A stretch of 43,783 nucleotides of DNA from a virus. Shown in pieces: positions 6,485-12,577 of the stretch. Position 1 is the stretch's first letter. Every line of letters starts with the position of its first letter. Below the pieces are notes generated by a model. It was not told where the DNA came from, searched no databases, and was given only the letters and a program-made list of their open reading frames with translations. A program made the translations under genes and the position numbers. The DNA is taken from IMG/VR virus record IMGVR_UViG_3300047560_002804, positions 1 through 43,783 of that record. One strand, given 5' to 3'.

Positions 6485-7123
6485 TCAATTCTCCATTAAT
6501 TTTTTTGCGAAATCAGCTAACAACTTATAATGTTTACCTTCATGCCAGTGTCGTAACAGGTACGGTTTGTTGTACCAGTGCAATTCACTTTCAGGATGGC
6601 ACCCTATTAAGCCTATATTATCCTGCATTACAGCCATTGGGTCACCGTTAGCATAAGTAGCTACTATTTTCATTTTACCGGCACCAATGTAAGTACATCC
6701 ATCGTAAAAGTACATATGGTAAGGAGCCCCGTCCCAAGTGATAGGAGCAGCTTTACCATATGAACGTCTGATGTCTGCTGTTGGACGCTTGATGTATTGC
6801 ACGACACGAATGCCATCCAAAATATCAAGGTATGTTTTGTCGGCCCAATATGCACCCATGCATATGCCGAGATACTTTCCACCACGAGCTAGGAATGCTT
6901 TGATTGCTTTAGAATTGCGCTTCATTAAGAAATCATATGAATCACTGTCTCCAATTCCACCAGGGAATATCACCATATCGATATCGTCTAAGAACGTATC
7001 TTCTAGTTCGTGTTGTGTAAATATTTTAAAATCAAAATGGGGTGAAAGCGACTTTATGATTCCATTGCACGAGTCAATAGAGCATCTTGGATGATATAAA
7101 AATAAAGCGACTTTTGGTTTCAT
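6485..7123 (-). CDS. BPL_N / class I glutamine amidotransferase-like protein
   Basis: About 212 aa from ATG 7121-7123, 5 nt from the Ser(CGA) tRNA 3' end. It begins KPKVALFLYHP, has FPGGIGDS and the nucleophile-elbow-like LGICMGAYWAD (candidate Cys), and IGCHPES with a candidate His. This order matches the biotin-protein-ligase N-terminal domain family, a class I amidotransferase fold. Members often stand alone with unknown substrate. One nt separates it from the phosphoesterase. Confidence 0.8.
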   Translation of the reverse strand: MKPKVALFLYHPRCSIDSCNGIIKSLSPHFDFKIFTQHELEDTFLDDIDMVIFPGGIGDSDSYDFLMKRNSKAIKAFLARGGKYLGICMGAYWADKTYLDILDGIRVVQYIKRPTADIRRSYGKAAPITWDGAPYHMYFYDGCTYIGAGKMKIVATYANGDPMAVMQDNIGLIGCHPESELHWYNKPYLLRHWHEGKHYKLLADFAKKLMEN

Positions 7124-7128
7124 GATTG

Positions 7129-7216
7129 TGGCGGAACACTGAGGTCTCGATCCCCAACCCCGTAAGGAGTCCAACTGTTTTCGAGGCAGTGCTGAGTCCT
7201 ACTCAGTTAATGTTCC
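7129..7216 (-). tRNA. tRNA-Ser(CGA)
   Basis: Acceptor GGAACAT/GTGTTCC, G73, encoded CCA, loop CTCGAAA, long variable arm. The anticodon stem carries the same C31-A39 oddity as the CTA tRNA. Confidence 0.85.
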
Positions 7217-7224
7217 TTTATATA

Positions 7225-7314
7225 TGGAGGAAGATAGGAGAGTCGAACTCCGGCCGGCTCACACCAACCGTCCGCGTTCCAGGCGGATGCAATGACCACA
7301 TTGCTGTATCTTCC
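7225..7314 (-). tRNA. tRNA-Ser(GGA)
   Basis: Acceptor GGAAGAT/ATCTTCC, encoded CCA after U73 (Ser normally has G73), anticodon arm TCCGC-CTGGAAC-GCGGA, long variable arm. Confidence 0.88.
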
Positions 7315-7320
7315 GATTAT

Positions 7321-7546
7321 GAACGTTCCGTAGCCGGGATTCTGTTCTATGCTAACATTAATCTTTGCCACAACCCGGACCAATAAGGCAAGTGTTCCCT
7401 AGTCCTGTTTGTGTTGCTTGTTATATCACGGTAGTTTAACGAAATACGAAAGTAAATTTTTAGATAATACCAAAGTAAATTTCTCCTACACGCACTTGCC
7501 ACAAGTCCCGAACTTCCTCAGTTGCCTGCGTTAGCTCGAACGTTCG
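7321..7546 (-). ncRNA. rnpB: RNase P RNA, compact phage form
   Basis: The catalytic RNA of RNase P, which trims tRNA 5' leaders. The minus strand shows both universally conserved P4 strands in the right order: GAGGAAGTTCGGGAC at the 5' side, and ACAGAATCCCGGCTAC near the 3' end. These correspond to GAGGAAAGTCCGGGC and ACAGAACCCGGCTTA of bacterial RNase P. The ends pair through the palindrome GAACGTTC (7321-7328 with 7538-7545), forming P1. At about 225 nt it is much shorter than the usual 350-400 nt, so several peripheral helices are missing. It sits inside the tRNA array it would process. Confidence 0.8.
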
Positions 7547-7554
7547 AAAATGGC

Positions 7555-7614
7555 GGGGAATTACAAGTTATTTGCTGCTAATATTCTTTGGACAGAATAC
7601 GATTTTTATTCCCC
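7555..7614 (-). ncRNA. Free-standing closed copy of the AGGWTA/CAGCAA module
   Basis: A 60-nt hairpin RNA: outer helix GGGGAAT/ATTCCCC, then an A-rich strand, an inner hairpin TATTCT-GTCCAA-AGAATA (7582-7599), then TTAGCAGCAAATAAC. The inner hairpin plus CAGCAA is the module seen elsewhere, here closed and in the reverse order relative to the opened copies. It lies between the RNase P RNA and the interrupted tRNA. Confidence 0.55.
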
Positions 7615-7620
7615 ATAACT

Positions 7621-7741
7621 TGGTTGCGCACCCTGGATTTGAACCAGGACCTCCTCCTTATGCATGGATTGAAATGTATTGCTGAACGTATCCTTTACAG
7701 GATCACCTTCTTTAAGCGTGCTACCATTACACCAATGCGCA
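7621..7741 (-). tRNA. tRNA with interrupted anticodon loop (isotype unresolved)
   Basis: The ends are a normal tRNA: acceptor TGCGCAT/GTGCGCA, A73, encoded CCA, D arm GTGT-AATGGTA-GCAC, T arm CCTGG-TTCAAAT-CCAGG. Between the D and T arms there are 69 nt instead of about 23, so roughly 46 nt are extra. The extra segment holds the recurrent module: hairpin ATCCT-GTAA-AGGAT (7690-7703) followed by ACGTTCAGCAATAC. CTTA and ATAAG flanks can form an anticodon stem. I read it as an intron-like insertion in the anticodon arm. The exact splice sites and anticodon are not derivable by eye. Confidence 0.65.
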
Positions 7742-7749
7742 ATTAAAAA

Positions 7750-7864
7750 TAACAGGATGAGCTGTCATGGCCGGGAATCGAACCCTATTTCAGACAATGT
7801 CCCCTATTGGACGGCCTCGCAGATTGTGGAGCGAGTAAGTTGTTTGCTGCAATCATCCTAAATT
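7750..7864 (-). ncRNA. Recurrent RNA unit containing a T-arm-like hairpin
   Basis: Terminal helix AGGATGA/TCATCCT (7754-7760 with 7853-7859), conserved TTGCAGCAAACAAC, and 3' CTGTTA. The insert has CTCGC...GCGAG, GTCC...GGAC and a GGG-TTCGATT-CCC hairpin with a canonical T loop. No complete cloverleaf could be fitted in normal or permuted order, so I call it tRNA-like rather than a tRNA. Confidence 0.5.
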
Positions 7865-7957
7865 TGGCGGAAACGGTGAGACTCGAACTCACACACCCCT
7901 TTCGGAGCCTACTGTGTTCAAAACAGTTGCCGCTATGCCGATTCGGCTAACGTTTCC
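7865..7957 (-). tRNA. tRNA-Ser(TGA)
   Basis: Acceptor GGAAACG/CGTTTCC, G73, encoded CCA, anticodon arm ACTGT-TTTGAAC-ACAGT, long variable arm. Confidence 0.9.
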
Positions 7958-8743
7958 TTATAACTTCCAATAATCAATCTCGCGATTCAAGTCTACAAGA
8001 TGATTATGTAATAAATTCTCTACAGTTTTAATACGATCATTTTTACTTTTAGCGCCGAGCACTACAACAAAGTATTTTTGTTTGTATCTTTCTACGATCA
8101 TGGCTACACACCAACCAGCTGGCGACGTGTATCCTGTTTTACTAAGCGCAACATCATCAAACTCTAACAATATTACACTGTTAGTATTTTTAAGAACAAC
8201 ACTTCTTGGTTGTTTCTTAGTTGCTGTATCAATAACTACTTGCGGTTTTGTTGCAGCGTTTGTGATAGGCCAATATTCAGAGGCAGCATTTAACATCAAT
8301 ATGATGTCTTCTGCTGTTGATATATTTTTTATCCCGAGCCCTGTCGGGTCTTCAAAATGAGTATATCTCATATGAAGTTTTGTTGCAGTGTCGTTCATTT
8401 TATCAATGAACATTTTACGTCCTCCAGGATAGTTTTCTGCAAACGTCTCAGCGGCTGCATTATCACTTCGAACTAGCATTGCATTCAACAATTCATATCG
8501 AGTGTATTGTCCTGGAGGTAGATTACTTTTAACGGAATGACTTAACTTCAATCGTTTTGAAAGGTCTTGTTCGCTCTCTAAGGTCACTATAGCTGTCATC
8601 AGTTTCGTGACGCTGGCTATTGGTCTTATTTGCGAAATGTTATCCGCTACTAATTGCGTGTTATTCGTTTGCAATGCAATACTCGGCATTGCTTCAGCTA
8701 CTAGAGCCAAGCACGCTAACACAATTACAAGTATTTGTTTCAT
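7958..8743 (-). CDS. D-alanyl-D-alanine carboxypeptidase/endopeptidase-like (low-molecular-mass PBP)
   Basis: About 261 aa from ATG 8741-8743, beginning MKQILVIVLACLALVAEA, a signal peptide. The three penicillin-binding motifs are intact: SVTK in IASVTKLMTA (catalytic Ser), SDN in MLVRSDNAAAE, and KTG in ALSKTGYTS. This is the peptidase S11 / PBP7 group, which cleaves D-Ala or cross-link peptides in periplasmic peptidoglycan. It is unusual cargo for a phage and could remodel or protect the wall, or modulate lysis. Flanked by Ser and Trp tRNA genes. A longer upstream start crosses the Trp tRNA and is rejected. Confidence 0.85.
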   Translation of the reverse strand: MKQILVIVLACLALVAEAMPSIALQTNNTQLVADNISQIRPIASVTKLMTAIVTLESEQDLSKRLKLSHSVKSNLPPGQYTRYELLNAMLVRSDNAAAETFAENYPGGRKMFIDKMNDTATKLHMRYTHFEDPTGLGIKNISTAEDIILMLNAASEYWPITNAATKPQVVIDTATKKQPRSVVLKNTNSVILLEFDDVALSKTGYTSPAGWCVAMIVERYKQKYFVVVLGAKSKNDRIKTVENLLHNHLVDLNREIDYWKL

Positions 8744-8755
8744 ATGATCCTTTAA

Positions 8756-8830
8756 TGGCATCCCGCGAGGGATTCGAACCCCCACCCACGGTTTTGGAGA
8801 CCGTCATGCTGCCGTTAACACCAGCGAGAC
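8756..8830 (-). tRNA. tRNA-Trp(CCA)
   Basis: Acceptor GTCTCGC/GCGGGAT, G73, encoded CCA, anticodon arm ACGGT-CTCCAAA-ACCGT. Confidence 0.9.
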
Positions 8831-8845
8831 ATTATCATATTATTT

Positions 8846-8943
8846 AACAGGATAGTTTAACACAGGATTCGAACCTGCTAGGTTTGATTTTCAGTCAAAT
8901 TGCGAACCAATCGCGTTTATTGTTTGCTGTAACTATCCTAAAA
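8846..8943 (-). ncRNA. Recurrent RNA unit carrying a Phe(GAA)-like tRNA body
   Basis: Outer 9-bp helix AGGATAGTT/AACTATCCT (8849-8857 with 8931-8939) and TTACAGCAAACAA. The insert has a D arm GCGA-TTGGT-TCGC, anticodon arm TTTGA-CTGAAAA-TCAAA (GAA) and T arm GCAGG-TTCGAAT-CCTGT. No conventional 7-bp acceptor stem or CCA is present; the module takes its place. A complete Phe tRNA follows at 8946. Whether this one is ever charged is unknown. Confidence 0.6.
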
Positions 8944-8945
8944 CT

Positions 8946-9021
8946 TGGTGCCAAGAGACGGGATCGAACCGCCGACACACGGATTTTCAATCCGCTGCTC
9001 TACCAACTGAGCTATCGAGGC
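8946..9021 (-). tRNA. tRNA-Phe(GAA)
   Basis: Encoded ACCA, anticodon arm GCGGA-TTGAAAA-TCCGT. Acceptor GCCTCGA/TCTTGGC has two mismatches (positions 4 and 5). Confidence 0.85.
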
Positions 9022-9029
9022 ATTTAATT

Positions 9030-9107
9030 TGGTACCCCTTCTCAGATTCGAACTGAGAGAACTTCTCCTTTTGAGAGAGACGACTTTGCCAATTTGTCCA
9101 AAGGGGC
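9030..9107 (-). tRNA. tRNA-Leu(CAA) with short variable loop
   Basis: Acceptor GCCCCTT/AAGGGGT, encoded ACCA, Leu-type D arm, anticodon arm TCTCT-CTCAAAA-GGAGA. Only about 5 nt separate the anticodon and T stems, so the class II arm normal for Leu is missing. Confidence 0.8.
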
Positions 9108-9112
9108 TTAGC

Positions 9113-9187
9113 TGGTCCCGCCAGCAGGAATCGAACCTGCATCCCTCCCTTAGGAGGGGAGTGTTCTATCCATTGAACTATAGCGAG
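9113..9187 (-). tRNA. tRNA-Arg(CCT)
   Basis: Acceptor CTCGCTA/TGGCGGG, encoded ACCA, anticodon arm CTCCC-CTCCTAA-GGGAG. Confidence 0.9.
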
Positions 9188-9190
9188 AAT

Positions 9191-9267
9191 TGGTGCCCTG
9201 GGTGAGACTCGAACTCACACTCTACACCCCCTCAAGATGGTGCGTCTACCAATTGCGCCACCAGGGC
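9191..9267 (-). tRNA. tRNA-Leu(GAG) with short variable loop
   Basis: Acceptor GCCCTGG/CCAGGGC, encoded ACCA, Leu-like D arm, anticodon loop TTGAGGG. Variable loop about 5 nt, atypical for Leu. Confidence 0.8.
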
Positions 9268-9277
9268 AATTAAAATT

Positions 9278-9353
9278 TGGGGTGATATATGAGGATCGAA
9301 CTCATACTAAGGCGTTCACAGCACCCTGTGCAGACCACTACACTAATACCACC
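9278..9353 (-). tRNA. tRNA-His(GTG)
   Basis: Anticodon arm GGGTG-CTGTGAA-CGCCT. C73 opposite an encoded G-1, the His identity pair, and encoded CCA. Confidence 0.9.
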
Positions 9354-9357
9354 ATAG

Positions 9358-9596
9358 AAAAGGATTTGCAAGTATTGGGACCTCGCTCATTTCCCAACAT
9401 TTTACCGGTATTTTCTTTAACGCCGCGGACCGGTTAGAGGTACGTAGTGCTAGTTGATACTTGGTCTACGGTTCCAGCGCATGACCTTTCTTTATTGTAT
9501 GCCTACATTAGATTTCTCAACATCTACACTTGCAAAACTGGAATGTGGCAGGTGCGGTATCTGGCCAGTTGCAACTGACTTGCCCATGCTCCTTTT
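9358..9596 (-). ncRNA. Candidate ~240-nt structured RNA
   Basis: Gene-free interval between tRNA-His and tRNA-Thr(CGT). Its ends pair by AAAAGGA/TCCTTTT and GCAAGT/ACTTGC. Inside, GCAACTGG pairs with CCAGTTTTGC and ACCGGT recurs as a palindromic pair. No protein-like frame spans it. I do not recognise the RNA family. Confidence 0.45.
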
Positions 9597-9617
9597 GCTT
9601 TCCTTACCACAAAAACT

Positions 9618-9693
9618 TGGTGCCCACGTCAGGCCTCGAACCCGATCCTCAACGTTACGAATGTCGCGTACCACCAGGGAATACTTCGCGGGC
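9618..9693 (-). tRNA. tRNA-Thr(CGT)
   Basis: Acceptor GCCCGCG/CGTGGGC, encoded ACCA, anticodon loop TTCGTAA, T arm TCGGG-TTCGAGG-CCTGA. Confidence 0.8.
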
Positions 9694-9700
9694 ATGATAC

Positions 9701-9775
9701 AACAGAATAGCTTTTGCCGACTAAGACAAAGTTACAGTTTGGAAGTCGTTTAGAGTTGCTGCAACTATTCTAAAA
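9701..9775 (-). ncRNA. Recurrent RNA unit with GTA-like loop
   Basis: Terminal helix AGAATAG/CTATTCT (9704-9710 with 9765-9771) and TTGCAGCAACTC. Insert with CGACT...AGTCG enclosing CAAA-CTGTAAC-TTTG, whose loop would read as a GTA anticodon. No T arm, no CCA. Confidence 0.5.
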
Positions 9776-9777
9776 AA

Positions 9778-9853
9778 TGGTCTCCGTACTAGGATTTGAA
9801 CCTAGACCACATGACCCCAAATCACGGACGCTACCAGATTACGCCATACGGAG
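9778..9853 (-). tRNA. tRNA-Pro(TGG)
   Basis: Acceptor CTCCGTA/TACGGAG, encoded ACCA, anticodon arm CGTGA-TTTGGGG-TCATG. A second Pro(TGG) gene is at 13128. Confidence 0.88.
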
Positions 9854-9865
9854 ATAAATAACTTT

Positions 9866-10102
9866 ATGACAATTCACACAGACAATGAAAATTTAAGATT
9901 GCTTTACGCAATGAATTCTCAGCCGTATGAGCCGAGAGGATACTGGACTACTTCTCGATCTTTTCAATTAGATGAAAAGATGCCTGCGCCTCAGTTTATC
10001 CTCGATAATAAAATGACATCAGTTAAACCTGAGTTTAAACTTGACGGTCAATTCAAACAAATTGGTGGGACAGGAGGGATTCGAACCCCCAACGGTTCCT
10101 AA
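9866..10102 (+). CDS. Possible small plus-strand protein (78 aa)
   Basis: A frame opposite to all neighbours, with protein-like composition over its first ~65 residues and a loose repeat of F-x-L-D (SFQLDEKM, QFILDNKM, EFKLDGQF). The last ~12 residues run into the antisense of tRNA-Tyr, and the Shine-Dalgarno is poor. It fills an otherwise empty 200-nt gap between tRNA genes. May be genuine; low certainty. Confidence 0.35.
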   Translation: MTIHTDNENLRLLYAMNSQPYEPRGYWTTSRSFQLDEKMPAPQFILDNKMTSVKPEFKLDGQFKQIGGTGGIRTPNGS

Positions 10103-10152
10103 GTAACGGATTTACAGTCCGCCGCGACACTAACCATATTCGCCTCTGGCCC
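10063..10152 (-). tRNA. tRNA-Tyr(GTA)
   Basis: Acceptor GGGCCAG/CTGTCCC (one mismatch), encoded ACCA, anticodon arm GCGGA-CTGTAAA-TCCGT, long variable arm as expected for bacterial Tyr. Confidence 0.9.
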
Positions 10153-10159
10153 AAAAAAT

Positions 10160-10226
10160 AACAGGATACCTTTTGTCGCTAGACAACCAAAAGTTTAGCT
10201 AAAAGTTTGCTGAAAGTATCCTAAAA
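10160..10226 (-). ncRNA. Recurrent RNA unit, bare
   Basis: Terminal helix AGGATAC/GTATCCT (10163-10169 with 10216-10222), TTTCAGCAAAC, and CTGTTA at the 3' end. The insert folds as CTTTTG...CAAAAG or TTGTC-TAGC-GACAA. No tRNA features. Confidence 0.5.
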
Positions 10227-10227
10227 C

Positions 10228-10303
10228 TGGAGCGGGAGGCGAGATTCGAACTCGTCTATTTCAGTTTGGAAGACTGACGTGTAACCGTAAACACTTCACC
10301 CGC
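10228..10303 (-). tRNA. tRNA-Gly(TCC)
   Basis: Acceptor GCGGGTG/CTCCCGC, U73, encoded CCA, anticodon arm TCAGT-CTTCCAA-ACTGA. Confidence 0.88.
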
Positions 10304-10313
10304 ATTTTTTATA

Positions 10314-10431
10314 GGTGCTCTCTGTCGGAATCGAACCAAGCTGTCTGACTCCTTATCTTCCTGGCGCTTTCGGTAGTTAGTCGACTTAGTACCTAACTCG
10401 CGTTCTCCAGTGTAGTCAAACTTCAAAGAGC
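10314..10431 (-). ncRNA. Oversized tRNA-like RNA (118 nt)
   Basis: The ends form a good acceptor GCTCTTT/AGAGAGC followed by ACCT rather than ACCA, and a T-loop TTCGATT lies at the expected distance. The middle is too long for a class I or II tRNA and contains AGTTAG...CTAACT plus nested GACT/AGTC and CTGG/CCAG pairings. It lacks the CAGCAA module. It could be a tRNA with a different insertion or a tRNA-derived RNA; anticodon not assignable. Confidence 0.4.
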
Positions 10432-10446
10432 ATTTATAAAAAATAA

Positions 10447-10475
10447 ATTATACATCAACCAATAATGGTTGACAA
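10447..10475 (-). promoter_or_regulatory. sigma70-type promoter
   Basis: Minus strand TTGTCA (10470-10475), 17-nt spacer, TATAAT (10447-10452). It would start transcription just upstream of the 118-nt tRNA-like RNA, giving an internal entry into the tRNA array. Confidence 0.65.
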
Positions 10476-10482
10476 CATTTCA

Positions 10483-10558
10483 TGGTACCCCCGGAGAGAA
10501 TCGAACTCCCGTCCCGACGTTCGTAGCATCGTATTCTAATCCGTTGAACTACGGGGGC
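10483..10558 (-). tRNA. tRNA-Arg(ACG)
   Basis: Acceptor GCCCCCG/CGGGGGT, encoded ACCA, anticodon arm CGATG-CTACGAA-CGTCG. The A34 would need deamination to inosine by host TadA to read CGC and CGA. Confidence 0.9.
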
Positions 10559-10559
10559 A

Positions 10560-11141
10560 TTATGTTTGATATATGCAATTAAAACTCAAAACAATTCTTT
10601 CTTCTGATTGGTTTTTACCATTCGCTCCATGCTTTAGCCAACTTGGAAACAAAAGTACATAACCAGGAGCAGGAGGTACCCACATCGACTTGTATGTGTA
10701 ATGCGTCCATGATCCTACAGAAAGCAATTCAGAATAAGGATTAGGATTGTAGAACATAATGCTACTACTATCTTCATCCGACTTCAGATATAGCGCGCCA
10801 GAGATAGCACTTTGTGGGTGCGTATGTGGTAACAGCTCGCTATCCTTGCCTTGAACATTAATCCACGAATTGTCAAGCTCAACTGCCGACAATCCAAAAC
10901 TTTCAGCGTAATCATCAATCACGCTTATCAATCTTTCTTTAATAGGTACAACCTCTTCGATCGTATCTAATGCAAATTTATCCGTTAAATGAGTTGAGGT
11001 GGCTTCTCCAGCAATTGCAGCATGTTGCTTTAAACCTGTACGATCTAAAGATTTTACGATCTTGCTACATTCTGTGTCAGTGAGCAACTTAACACGTCGC
11101 ACCAATACAGGGAAAAAATTCATATCTTCAACTTCAATCAT
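10560..11141 (-). CDS. 2OG-Fe(II) oxygenase-like protein (TIGR02466-type)
   Basis: 193 aa (an ATG at 11123 is an alternative start, MNFFPVLV). The core is WINVQGKDSELLPHTHPQSAISGALYL (His ligands in HTH), FPSWLKHGA (distal His) and EERIVLSFN (Arg). This resembles the putative 2OG-Fe(II) oxygenase group frequent in cyanophages and other myoviruses. Its own sigma70 promoter lies upstream. Substrate unknown. Confidence 0.82.
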   Translation of the reverse strand: MIEVEDMNFFPVLVRRVKLLTDTECSKIVKSLDRTGLKQHAAIAGEATSTHLTDKFALDTIEEVVPIKERLISVIDDYAESFGLSAVELDNSWINVQGKDSELLPHTHPQSAISGALYLKSDEDSSSIMFYNPNPYSELLSVGSWTHYTYKSMWVPPAPGYVLLFPSWLKHGANGKNQSEERIVLSFNCIYQT

Positions 11142-11178
11142 AACGGACCTTTAAAATTAGTAACTGATAACTTATCCT

Positions 11179-11208
11179 ATTATACGCGATCAGTCAACGC
11201 GAGGTCAA
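11179..11208 (-). promoter_or_regulatory. sigma70-type promoter
   Basis: TTGACC (11203-11208), 18-nt spacer, TATAAT (11179-11184) on the minus strand, about 40 nt before the oxygenase start at 11141. Confidence 0.6.
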
Positions 11209-11354
11209 TGGCGAACCTAGTTGGGGTACATCGTAGGGTTGGAATCCTACTTCTCCCTTTCCCACTCTGCACACGCCGCGGCATATACAAAGTCGTTCCA
11301 AGCATTTCTGCTCTGCAGGTTGGTCCTGTGAACACTGCAGTAAAGGACCTAAAA
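11209..11354 (-). ncRNA. Gene-free interval with RNA-like structure
   Basis: Lies downstream of tRNA-Leu(TAG). Minus strand begins TTTTAGGTCC and contains GGTCC...GGACC, two CTGCAG palindromes, and GTAGG-ATTCCAAC-CCTAC. It superficially resembles the start of the recurrent module (TTTTAGG) but lacks CAGCAA. No protein-like frame. Confidence 0.3.
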
Positions 11355-11431
11355 TGGTGCCCCAGAGGGGAGTCGAACCCCTAAAATTTGGCTTCTAAGA
11401 CCAACACGTATGCCAGTTCCGTCACCGGGGC
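11355..11431 (-). tRNA. tRNA-Leu(TAG) with short variable loop
   Basis: Acceptor GCCCCGG/CTGGGGC, encoded ACCA, Leu-type D arm, anticodon arm TTGGT-CTTAGAA-GCCAA, variable loop only ATTTT. Confidence 0.85.
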
Positions 11432-11435
11432 ATTA

Positions 11436-12047
11436 TTATGTAAAAAACACAACAATGTTTTTTCTTTCTTCTCTAAAAAACGTATCATCTTCAATGGCCA
11501 TGCCATGTACAAATGTGTTTCCTTGAAACACAACGAGTCGATTGAAAGACGCTTCAAGAGTTTTGATTACTTGATACTTACTTCTTTTTCTCCACGGAGC
11601 CATGTGCTCTATTGCAGGAGGATAGTCGTTTTCTCTTTCATACAAATTAGTACCAGGACCTGTATAATGATTTAAATACACTATTGCTGTATATCCATTA
11701 TCCCGATGCGGGTACCAATAATTATTTTGGTAGTCATTATACTCACCAATTTCAAACTTAGTGAAGTTGGTCGAGCATTTATAATCACTAGGTGGCTCAC
11801 CGATGTCTAATAAAGACAATGTGTCTATTAGTTCGTTTGCTCCATACAGTGTATGTCGCCGATCAGTAAAATGCACACCATTGTTCGTCTGAGGCTCATG
11901 TCGTTTGTGAAGTTCAGGAGGACTAGCATCCAAAAACTCAACAACTTGTTCAGGGAACTGAAAAAAATTATCGCATTGATATATTTTTGTTCCACGAAAC
12001 GTCTCAGATTTAAACTTTAAGGGATGATTGATTTTAAAAACATTCAT
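11436..12047 (-). CDS. 2OG-Fe(II) oxygenase-like protein
   Basis: 203 aa. Candidate ligands: H-x-D in NYWYPHRDNGYTAIVYLNHY, and a distal His in FQGNTFVHGMAIEDD, then an Arg in FREERKNIVVFF. The phrase YWYPHRDNGYTAIVYLN is typical of an uncharacterised phage oxygenase subgroup (DUF6445-like). Flanked by Leu(TAG) and Asn tRNA genes in the same transcript. Confidence 0.78.
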   Translation of the reverse strand: MNVFKINHPLKFKSETFRGTKIYQCDNFFQFPEQVVEFLDASPPELHKRHEPQTNNGVHFTDRRHTLYGANELIDTLSLLDIGEPPSDYKCSTNFTKFEIGEYNDYQNNYWYPHRDNGYTAIVYLNHYTGPGTNLYERENDYPPAIEHMAPWRKRSKYQVIKTLEASFNRLVVFQGNTFVHGMAIEDDTFFREERKNIVVFFT

Positions 12048-12059
12048 ACACTTATATAT

Positions 12060-12138
12060 TGGCTCCGCGTGTGAGGATCGAACTCACCTAACCACTGATT
12101 AACAGTCAGGTCCCTGCACCTTGCTTGGATTTCGCGGA
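12060..12138 (-). tRNA. tRNA-Asn(GTT), second copy
   Basis: Acceptor TCCGCGA/ACGCGGA (terminal A-A at 7-66), G73, encoded CCA, anticodon arm CCTGA-CTGTTAA-TCAGT. Confidence 0.85.
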
Positions 12139-12142
12139 ATAT

Positions 12143-12238
12143 AATTTACCATATAGAAACACACTAATGGATTGAGCTCGTGCTAACGCTCACTCGACCT
12201 TGACCAGAGTACGACGTCTGGCTTAATGTGTTTTCATA
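12143..12238 (-). ncRNA. Candidate ~95-nt structured RNA
   Basis: Closed by a near-perfect long repeat (ACCATATGAAAACACATTAA with TTAGTGTGTTTCTATATGGT) that even uses the ACCA end of the adjoining tRNA-Lys. Inside, CCAGA...TCTGG and GAGC...GCTC hairpins give a three-way-junction-like fold. No frame, family unknown. Confidence 0.45.
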
Positions 12239-12313
12239 TGGTAGGGGTACAGAGAATCGAACTCTGATTAATAGGTTAAAAGCCTACTACTTTAGCCGTT
12301 AAGTTATACCCCC
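12239..12313 (-). tRNA. tRNA-Lys(TTT)
   Basis: Acceptor GGGGGTA/TACCCCT, encoded ACCA, anticodon arm GTAGG-CTTTTAA-CCTAT. Confidence 0.9.
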
Positions 12314-12435
12314 AAGGGTTGTTGGTTTTGAGCTTTGCGCAATGCCTTGTTAGACTTACGATGTGCTCCTGCTTTACGGAAAAGCGCTAATCGAACGAAG
12401 CAGTTACGTTCGCGCGCGATTTGTTTTCGCTTCAT
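12304..12435 (-). CDS. Tiny basic protein (43 aa)
   Basis: Starts MKRKQIARERN behind AAGGAA, overlapping the 3' end of the gene at 12404..12577 in another frame, and ends inside the 5' part of tRNA-Lys. Very basic (about one third K/R), suggesting nucleic-acid binding. No family recognised; translation is plausible but not certain. Confidence 0.45.
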   Translation of the reverse strand: MKRKQIARERNCFVRLALFRKAGAHRKSNKALRKAQNQQPLGV

Positions 12436-12577
12436 TTTCGATTTCCTTTTTTGCTTCTTTAAATCGTTGTTCCCAACGACAGTCAATCACACCACAGCAC
12501 AAGCATGACAACAACTTAGTCTTTTTGCCCCTCATCTTAATGTTGCCAGCTTTGGCTCCAAAGACAGGGGACTTCAT
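12404..12577 (-). CDS. Small conserved phage protein with Cys motif (57 aa)
   Basis: MKSPVFGAKAGNIKMRGKKT followed by LLSCLCCGVIDCRWEQRF. The FGAK...MRGKK...C-x-C-C pattern recurs in tiny phage proteins of unknown role. Its ATG overlaps the TGA of the gene upstream, indicating translational coupling. Confidence 0.65.
   Translation of the reverse strand: MKSPVFGAKAGNIKMRGKKTKLLSCLCCGVIDCRWEQRFKEAKKEIENEAKTNRART

Noticed and set aside
7621-7741. Group I or group II intron in the tRNA
   Set aside because: The insertion is about 46 nt with no P7/P3 core or domain V; far below minimal size.
8082-8360. Plus-strand frame of 92 codons inside the PBP-like gene
   Set aside because: Antisense shadow of a gene with three intact catalytic motifs.
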